Below, piece after piece: positions 6,122-10,291 of a stretch of DNA of 10,291 bases (position 1 is its first letter; the number at the start of each line of letters is the position of its first letter). The translations under genes were made by a program, and so were the position numbers. This DNA comes from Massilia sp. Its GTDB lineage: Bacteria; Pseudomonadota; Gammaproteobacteria; Burkholderiales; Burkholderiaceae_D. The notes below the pieces were generated by a model. It saw only the letters and a list, made by a program, of their open reading frames with translations. It made no database searches and was not told the origin of the DNA. The stretch covers positions 1 through 10,291 of the forward strand of contig JAQGNM010000425.1 in assembly GCA_028291845.1 (NCBI GenBank). The letters run 5' to 3'.

Positions 6122-7300
6122 ATGCTGCCGCGCGTCGATGCCGGGCTGGCGCCTGTCACCCCGGTCCGCCAGCTGACCGGCGTCGAGCCGGTCGGCGATC
6201 CGCGCCAGGAGCAATTCGAACGCTCCCTGCAAACCCTGGTCGGCAAATCCCTGCCCGGCCAGGTGCTCTCCCGCCTCACCGACGGCAGTTTTGTCGTCAA
6301 GGTCAACGGCACCCCGGCGCGCATGCAATTGCCGGCCGGCGTACAAGCCGGCGCCGAGGTGCCGCTGACCCTGGTCTCACTGACGCCGCGGCCCACCTTT
6401 CAGATCGCCTCGTTCGGCGGCGGCGCCGCCATGATGTCGGAAGCCGATGCCGGCATGCTGGCGCCGCCGCGCGGCCAGGCCGACGGCGAGCCCGGCGCGC
6501 CAGCGGCAACGCGCGGCGCCGGCACGGCAAACACGGCAAACAGTGCGAGCGGCGCTGCCATCCTGCGCAGCAATGCCGCCTTGCTGCAAACTGAACAATT
6601 GCCGGGCCTGGCGCCGGACAGCCGCGAGGCCACCTTGAGTCCGAGCGCGCGGGTGATCACCAATGTGCTGGCCACGGCGATGGCGACACCGAATCCCCCC
6701 ACCGCCGTGCACGCCGCCGCGCCGCTGCTGGCGCGCCCGCCCGATCAGGGGCGCACGCCGGCGCTGGCGGGCGAACTGAAACACGCCATCGACAGCAGCG
6801 GCCTGTTTTACGAATCGCACCTGCGCGAATGGAGCGAGGGCAAGCGCCCGCTGGCCGACCTGGCGCGCGAACCGCAGATGCAAAAGGTGTTTGATCATGC
6901 GCCGGCCCGCGCCGGGGCCGGCGCCGCCATCGACGGCGCCACCGCCCAGTTCATCAACCTGCAATTGTCCAGCCACGAACAATCGCGCGTGGCCTGGCAG
7001 GGAGAGTTGTTTCCCGGCCAGCCGATGCATTGGGAAATCAGCAAGGATGCGCCCGAGCGCCACCACCAGGGCGCACCGGAAGCGCCGACTGCCTGGCGCA
7101 GCGCGGTGCGTTTCCGCTTTGCCCACCTGGGCGAGGTCAACGCCCAGATCGTCATGGTCGGCGACCAGCTGCACCTGCAAGTGCGCGCCGCCAGTTTTGA
7201 TGCCGGCGCCGCCCTGCAGGCGCACGCGCCGCGCTTGCAGGGCGCGCTGGAAGCGGCCGGCGCGCCGCTCGCTTCGCTCAACATTGCCGCCGATGTCTGA
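6122..7300 (+). CDS. fliK: FliK-type flagellar hook-length control protein
   Basis: A 392-residue protein in three parts. Residues about 28-100 form a compact beta-rich segment (VLSRLTDGSFVVKVNGTPAR 48-67, then PAGVQAGAEVPLTLVSLTPR 71-90), like the N-terminus of betaproteobacterial FliK proteins. Residues 100-215 are Ala/Pro-rich linker. The segment LKHAIDSSGLFYESHLREWS (219-238) leads into the C-terminal Flg_hook domain, with FRFAHLGEVNAQIVMVGDQL (331-350) and LHLQVRA (350-356). FliK measures hook length during export and its C-domain triggers the FlhB substrate switch. No Shine-Dalgarno is visible before the ATG at 6122; the fliT stop codon lies in the same frame 9 bases upstream, so the start cannot be earlier. 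It overlaps the next gene by 8 bases. The genome may hold another fliK elsewhere. Confidence 0.85.
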   Translation: MLPRVDAGLAPVTPVRQLTGVEPVGDPRQEQFERSLQTLVGKSLPGQVLSRLTDGSFVVKVNGTPARMQLPAGVQAGAEVPLTLVSLTPRPTFQIASFGGGAAMMSEADAGMLAPPRGQADGEPGAPAATRGAGTANTANSASGAAILRSNAALLQTEQLPGLAPDSREATLSPSARVITNVLATAMATPNPPTAVHAAAPLLARPPDQGRTPALAGELKHAIDSSGLFYESHLREWSEGKRPLADLAREPQMQKVFDHAPARAGAGAAIDGATAQFINLQLSSHEQSRVAWQGELFPGQPMHWEISKDAPERHHQGAPEAPTAWRSAVRFRFAHLGEVNAQIVMVGDQLHLQVRAASFDAGAALQAHAPRLQGALEAAGAPLASLNIAADV

Positions 7301-7643
7301 GCCGATGTCCGACCTCACCGCCAGAAGCCGCCAGAACGCCGTCGCCCTTGCCTACCAGGAGGGCGAAGGCGCGCCGAAGGTCGTCGCCAAGGGTAAAGGG
7401 ATGGTGGCCGAGCAGATCATTTCGCGCGCCCGTGAAGCGGGCGTGTTCGTGCACGAATCGAAGGAACTGGTGGCGCTGTTGATGGATGTCGACCTCGACC
7501 GCCAAATCCCGCCGGCCCTGTACCGTGCGATTGCGGAACTGCTTGCCTGGCTATATCATGTTGACTCCGCGAAAGGCCGCGGCGATCCGCTGCCGGCGCC
7601 GCCCGCGTCCTCCGTTTCGTCGGCCTCCGATTCACCGCTGTAA
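7293..7643 (+). CDS. Stand-alone FlhB cytoplasmic-domain-like protein, no NPTH motif
   Basis: A 116-residue protein similar only to the cytoplasmic C-domain of the export switch FlhB/YscU. NAVALAYQEGEGAPKVVAKG (15-34) aligns with the FlhB stretch after the cleavage site, and DLDRQIPPALYRAIAELLAW (68-87) with its C-terminal helix. The four residues before AVAL+1, where full-length FlhB has Asn-Pro-Thr-His, are RSRQ (11-14), so the autocleavage motif is absent. The four transmembrane helices are also absent. It thus resembles the post-cleavage fragment, like the FhlB/FlhX proteins described in other bacteria. The ATG at 7293 overlaps the fliK stop by 8 bases, suggesting translational coupling; a second ATG at 7305 would give 112 residues. 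The last 25 residues are a Pro/Ser-rich tail. Confidence 0.85.
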   Translation: MSEPMSDLTARSRQNAVALAYQEGEGAPKVVAKGKGMVAEQIISRAREAGVFVHESKELVALLMDVDLDRQIPPALYRAIAELLAWLYHVDSAKGRGDPLPAPPASSVSSASDSPL

Positions 7644-7659
7644 ACTTTCCCTGGACCCG

Positions 7660-8418
7660 ATGGACGCCTTGAACGATTTTGGTTTGGAAAACTGGCACGA
7701 TTTCGAAGTGGGCTCGCGCCGCGAAGTGGTGAGCTTGTTACGCGCCATCGCCGAAAAAAATCAGCTGATCCGCATGCTGGTGCAGGGCGAGAGCGATGTC
7801 TGCGTCACTTCGATCCTGGCGGTCGACGTCGACGCCGGCAAGCTGATCCTCGACCGCTCCATCAACCCGGAGCAGAACCAGCGCATCGTCCAGGCCCGCC
7901 GCATCTCGTTTGAAACCTCGCTCGACAAGATCCGCATCCTGTTCGCCAGCGACGCCGTGCGCGACACCACCCACGACAATGCCCCGGCCCTCGAACTGGC
8001 CCTGCCGGCCACCATGATCCGCCTGCAACGGCGCGAGTTCTACCGTATGAGCACGCCGGTCAGCAACCCGGTGCGGGTGACCATCCCGATCCCGTTCGAC
8101 CTCGGCGGCGGCAACGCCGTGCTGCCGCTGTCCGACATCAGCTGCGGCGGCGTGTGCGTGTTCGATAACAAATTCATACTCGGCAACACCATCGGCAAAA
8201 ATTACGAAAATTGCCGCATCGAGTTGCCCGACATTGGCATGGTCGCCACCACCTTGCAGGTGCGCAATTCGATCGACATGACCTTGCTGAACAACAAGGC
8301 AAACCGCCGTCTGGGCTGCCAGTTCCACGACATGTCGCGCGCCAGCGCGGCGGCGGTGCAGAGATATATCACCAGGCTTGAGCGCGAGCGGAATGCGCGG
8401 ATTGCCGGGCTGAGCTAA
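7660..8418 (+). CDS. ycgR: YcgR-type flagellar brake with PilZ domain
   Basis: A 252-residue protein, near the 244 of E. coli YcgR. Residues about 10-105 are the YcgR N-terminal domain (EVGSRREVVSLLRAIAEKNQ 16-35). The PilZ domain begins at about 120 with the cyclic-di-GMP motif RxxxR seen as R125-R129 in QRREFYR, and the second motif DxSxxG as DISCGG (159-164). RRLGCQFHDM (216-225) is the usual C-terminal strand, followed by a basic helix. On binding cyclic-di-GMP such proteins contact the motor-switch complex or MotA and slow rotation. The ATG at 7660 starts the conserved sequence; the frame is open further upstream to 7486, but that part overlaps the FlhB-like gene and looks like a shadow. 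No strong Shine-Dalgarno is visible. It is the last gene of the fliD unit. Confidence 0.92.
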   Translation: MDALNDFGLENWHDFEVGSRREVVSLLRAIAEKNQLIRMLVQGESDVCVTSILAVDVDAGKLILDRSINPEQNQRIVQARRISFETSLDKIRILFASDAVRDTTHDNAPALELALPATMIRLQRREFYRMSTPVSNPVRVTIPIPFDLGGGNAVLPLSDISCGGVCVFDNKFILGNTIGKNYENCRIELPDIGMVATTLQVRNSIDMTLLNNKANRRLGCQFHDMSRASAAAVQRYITRLERERNARIAGLS

Positions 8419-8443
8419 AAGTTAGCGCGGTTAGCACCGGGGA

Positions 8444-8544
8444 CAGCAGGGGGACTGGCACAAGCGCGGCGCAGATGCCTGTCCCATTCTGCGATTCGAA
8501 GCACAGTTTGACACGAATCGACCATGGGACAGGCACCCTGCTGC
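8444..8544. repeat. Nested palindromic repeat, copy B (right end deleted)
   Basis: Bases 8444-8541 match 8554-8651 of copy C with one difference (G at 8468, A at 8578), a tandem period of 110 bases. It keeps the left outer arm GGGACTGGC (8451-8459), both inner arms (GCCTGTCCCA 8478-8487, TGGGACAGGC 8525-8534) and the small loop palindrome GATTCG/CGAATC (8493-8498, 8514-8519). It lacks the right outer arm: 18 bases present in copy C (8651-8668) are missing. Confidence 0.92.
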
Positions 8545-8552
8545 ACAAGTCG

Positions 8553-8672
8553 GCAGCAGGGGGACTGGCACAAGCGCAGCGCAGATGCCTGTCCCATTCT
8601 GCGATTCGAAGCACAGTTTGACACGAATCGACCATGGGACAGGCACCCTGCGGTCGCCAGTCCCCCTGCTGC
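8553..8672. repeat. Nested palindromic repeat, copy C (complete)
   Basis: A 120-base unit bounded by a perfect 17-base inverted repeat, GCAGCAGGGGGACTGGC (8553-8569) and GCCAGTCCCCCTGCTGC (8656-8672). Inside is a second perfect pair, GCCTGTCCCA (8588-8597) and TGGGACAGGC (8635-8644), and a loop with GATTCG (8603-8608) and CGAATC (8624-8629). Outer and inner arms are related, so each side can also fold alone with one mismatch. There is no gene inside. It lies 53 bases before the nasT-like start codon. Confidence 0.92.
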
Positions 8673-8698
8673 ACCCGTCGGTCTCCTGCTGCAGAAAT

Positions 8699-8714
8699 TG
8701 GCATGATTCTTGCA
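8699..8714 (+). promoter_or_regulatory. Sigma-54 (RpoN) -24/-12 promoter upstream of nasT-like gene
   Basis: TGGCATGATTCTTGCA matches the consensus TGGCACG-N4-TTGCW at all but one fixed position (T for C). GG (8700-8701) and GC (8712-8713) are separated by exactly ten bases, as sigma-54 requires. Transcription would start at about 8725, directly before the annotated ATG at 8726. Sigma-54 control would suit a nitrogen-linked regulator. No enhancer site was identified in the upstream repeats. Confidence 0.6.
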
Positions 8715-8725
8715 TGTCCTAAAGC

Positions 8726-9361
8726 ATGAAGTCGCCATCCCCTCCCCTGCGCATCGTTGTCGCCACCACGGTCGCCGATCCGCACCAATATGATGCACAA
8801 GCGCTGCTGGAACAGTCGCGCCGCGCCAATGCCTTGCGCATCGGCTTGCTCGAGGCGGGCTACGATCTGGTCGCTTCGCTGCCCGCCGACATGTATCTGC
8901 CCGAGCGCATCGCCCAGCTGCAACCGGATCTGATCATCATCGACGCCGACTCCGACGCCCGCGACGTGCTCGAACACGTGGTGGTCAGCAGCCAGTACGG
9001 CCGCCGCCCGATCGTGCTGTTTACCGAAGACCACGCCCCCGCCTCGATGGAAGCGGCGATGGCGGCCGGCGTCTCGGCCTATATCGTGGCCGGCCTGCAG
9101 GCCGAGCGCCTGGAACCGGTGTTGAATGTGGCCCTGGCGCGCTTTCGCCAGGAAGAAAAGCTGCGCCTGGAGCTGGCCGACGCCCGCCAGGGCCTGGCCG
9201 ATCGCAAGACCGTCGAACGGGCCAAGGGCTTGTTGATGAAACATCACGGCATCGGCGAGGAGGCCGCCTACCAGCGCCTGCGCAGCATGGCGATGAACAA
9301 GAAGATGAAGCTGGCCGAGCTGGCGCAGCGGATCCTCGATGTCGAGGATCTGCTCGGTTAG
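8726..9361 (+). CDS. nasT: NasT-type response regulator with ANTAR RNA-binding domain
   Basis: A 211-residue protein with a pseudo-receiver domain (about 8-125) and a C-terminal ANTAR domain (about 145-205). NasT-like signatures are PDLIIIDADSDARDVLEHVV (67-86), RRPIVLFTEDH (93-103), AAGVSAYIVAGLQAERLEPV (113-132), and RKTVERAKGLLMKHHGIGEE (160-179). ANTAR proteins bind paired hairpins in mRNA leaders and prevent termination; NasT does this for nitrate or nitrite assimilation genes and is held by the sensor NasS when nitrate is absent. The acidic pair normally near the receiver N-terminus is missing (RIVVATTVADPH 9-20), which fits control by a partner rather than phosphorylation. No nasS or assimilation gene is in the window. 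The ATG at 8726 has no clear ribosome site and only seven residues precede the conserved LRIV. Confidence 0.87.
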   Translation: MKSPSPPLRIVVATTVADPHQYDAQALLEQSRRANALRIGLLEAGYDLVASLPADMYLPERIAQLQPDLIIIDADSDARDVLEHVVVSSQYGRRPIVLFTEDHAPASMEAAMAAGVSAYIVAGLQAERLEPVLNVALARFRQEEKLRLELADARQGLADRKTVERAKGLLMKHHGIGEEAAYQRLRSMAMNKKMKLAELAQRILDVEDLLG

Positions 9362-9385
9362 GCGCACTGCCGGGCCGGTCCTTCC

Positions 9386-9414
9386 TTGACTTGCCGCAAC
9401 CCGAACGTTACTCT
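9386..9414 (+). promoter_or_regulatory. Possible sigma-70 promoter for the TPR gene
   Basis: TTGACT (9386-9391) and TACTCT (9409-9414) are separated by 17 bases; five of six and four of six positions match consensus. Transcription would start near 9421, with a leader of about 104 bases before the ATG at 9525. No convincing terminator for the nasT-like gene was seen in this 163-base gap. Confidence 0.4.
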
Positions 9415-9524
9415 ACCGAATCGCATTGCAGCCGGTCCGCTTCGGCCCGTGCGCAGGCGCTCAGAACCCATCCGGCAGCCATCTTGCGCACATTGTTTTC
9501 GTTTTTCTTGCACGGCGCATCTCC

Positions 9525-10291
9525 ATGATGAGCCAGCCTGACGCCGCCGTCATCGATGGCTTGCTGGCGCTGTTTGCCCAGGGCCGCATCAATGAGGCGG
9601 GCCAGCGGGCGCGCACGCTGACCGCGCAGCATCCCGGCTGGGGTTTCGGCTTCAAGGCGCTGGCCATCACCCTGCACGTGCAGGGCGACATCGACGGCGC
9701 CCTGGCGGCGATGCTGGAAGCGGCGCGCCTGCTCCCCGACGACGCCGAAGTGCACAACAACCTGGGCCTGGTATTGACCGGCCTGAACCGGGCCGCCGAC
9801 GCCGAAGCAGCGCTGCGGCGCGCACTCGGACTCAAGCCCGACTACGCCGAGGCGCACAACAACCTGGGCGTCGCTTTGCACGATCAAGGCAAGCTGGCCG
9901 CGGCCAGCCTCAGCCTGGAATGCGCGCTGGCCCTCAAGCCTGACTACGTCAAGGTGCATAACAACATCGGGATGGTGCGGCAGGCGCAGGGACGCATGGC
10001 CGAGGCGGTCGCCGCTTATCGCCGCACGCTGGCTCTGCATCCCTTGTATGCGGACGCCCACAGCAACCTGCTGTTTTGCCTCAGTCAGGTGGAAAACGTC
10101 GACGCCGCCGTCCTGATGGCCGAACATGCCCGCTACGCCGAACGTTTCGAGGTGCCGCTGCGGGCGCACTGGCCGGCGCACGCCAACAGGCGCGATCCAG
10201 AGCGTCGACTGCGCATCGGCATCGTCTCGGGCGACCTGCGCGAGCACCCGGTGGCGGCCTTTGTCGAGCCGGTGCTGGCGGTGCTGGGCCG
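9525..10291 (+). CDS. TPR protein with start of OGT/SPINDLY (GT41) glycosyltransferase domain, partial
   Basis: The frame is open from the ATG at 9525 to the right edge, giving 255 residues without a stop. Tandem 34-residue TPR units lie at about 39-72, 73-106, 107-140, 141-174 and 175-200, each with a version of the AEVHNNLGLVL pattern (HNNLG at 77-81 and 111-115, HNNIG at 145-149). After a linker, RRLRIGIVSGDLREHPVAAF (227-246) matches the beginning of the catalytic region of bacterial OGT-like proteins. Known GT41 members attach N-acetylglucosamine or related sugars to Ser/Thr of target proteins, with the TPRs choosing the target. The catalytic residues lie outside the window. Similar genes near flagellar loci have been tied to flagellin glycosylation; that role is inferred here. 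A second ATG follows at 9528; neither has an obvious Shine-Dalgarno. Confidence 0.85.
   Translation, partial: MMSQPDAAVIDGLLALFAQGRINEAGQRARTLTAQHPGWGFGFKALAITLHVQGDIDGALAAMLEAARLLPDDAEVHNNLGLVLTGLNRAADAEAALRRALGLKPDYAEAHNNLGVALHDQGKLAAASLSLECALALKPDYVKVHNNIGMVRQAQGRMAEAVAAYRRTLALHPLYADAHSNLLFCLSQVENVDAAVLMAEHARYAERFEVPLRAHWPAHANRRDPERRLRIGIVSGDLREHPVAAFVEPVLAVLG

Noticed and set aside
6377..7318. 313-codon minus-strand frame opposite fliK
   Set aside because: No recognisable motif; the plus strand has a FliK C-domain and natural overlap with the next gene.
7486..7659. Upstream extension of ycgR by 58 codons
   Set aside because: It overlaps the FlhB-like gene, is Arg/Pro-rich, and YcgR similarity starts only after the ATG at 7660.
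8456..8470. Sigma-54-like TGGCAC with GC at the right spacing inside repeat copy B (and at 8566-8580 in copy C)
   Set aside because: The TT of the TTGC half is missing, and the sequence is explained by the repeat arm.
8444..8672. CRISPR array
   Set aside because: Only two units, no short repeat-spacer alternation and no cas genes; the structure is a tandem palindromic element.
8369..9367. Minus-strand frame across the repeats and the nasT-like gene, with repeated GTGICAALVPVP-type peptides
   Set aside because: The repeated peptide is only the translation of repeat copies B and C; the rest is antisense to a clear ANTAR protein. Such frames are easily mis-annotated as hypothetical proteins.
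9408..10247. 279-codon minus-strand frame opposite the TPR gene
   Set aside because: The plus-strand frame shows regular TPR units and an OGT motif; the minus frame has none.

Overview
The window looks like a chromosomal segment of a GC-rich, flagellated betaproteobacterium. Protein styles and gene order fit Oxalobacteraceae (a Massilia, Duganella or Janthinobacterium type); this is an inference from the sequence, not a database match. The core is a late flagellar cluster, all on the + strand: fliC (filament), flaG, fliD (cap), fliS and fliT (export chaperones), a FliK-type hook-length protein, a small stand-alone FlhB C-domain protein, and a YcgR-type PilZ flagellar brake.

Layout. 1-179 is the tail of a GGDEF diguanylate cyclase. 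180-333 holds a palindromic repeat (copy A) followed by a good -10 box for a fumarylacetoacetate-hydrolase-family enzyme (334-1032). 1033-1414 is a long fliC leader with an AT-rich island, two sigma-28-like promoter candidates and several inverted repeats. fliC (1415-3232) ends at a strong intrinsic terminator; flaG follows only 34 bases after it. fliD has its own promoter-like sequence and starts a tight run fliD-fliS-fliT-fliK-flhB-like-ycgR (3837-8418) with gaps of 9-19 bases or an overlap. 8419-8725 holds two tandem copies (B, C) of the same repeat family as copy A, then a consensus-like sigma-54 element. 8726-9361 encodes a NasT-type ANTAR antiterminator. From 9525 to the right edge runs the N-terminal part of a TPR protein that enters an OGT/SPINDLY-type (GT41) glycosyltransferase domain.

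How the genes fit together. FliS and FliT hold FliC and FliD for export. FliK and the FlhB-like protein belong to the export-switch machinery. FliD caps the FliC filament and FlaG probably influences filament length. YcgR would sense cyclic-di-GMP and slow the motor, and the upstream GGDEF protein may be one source of that signal. The TPR glycosyltransferase is a candidate for modifying flagellin, though it stands apart behind the nasT-like gene. The least ordinary items are the nested palindromic repeat family (three copies at two loci), a sigma-54 element whose predicted start point falls on the nasT-like start codon, and the FlhB-like protein without the NPTH cleavage motif.
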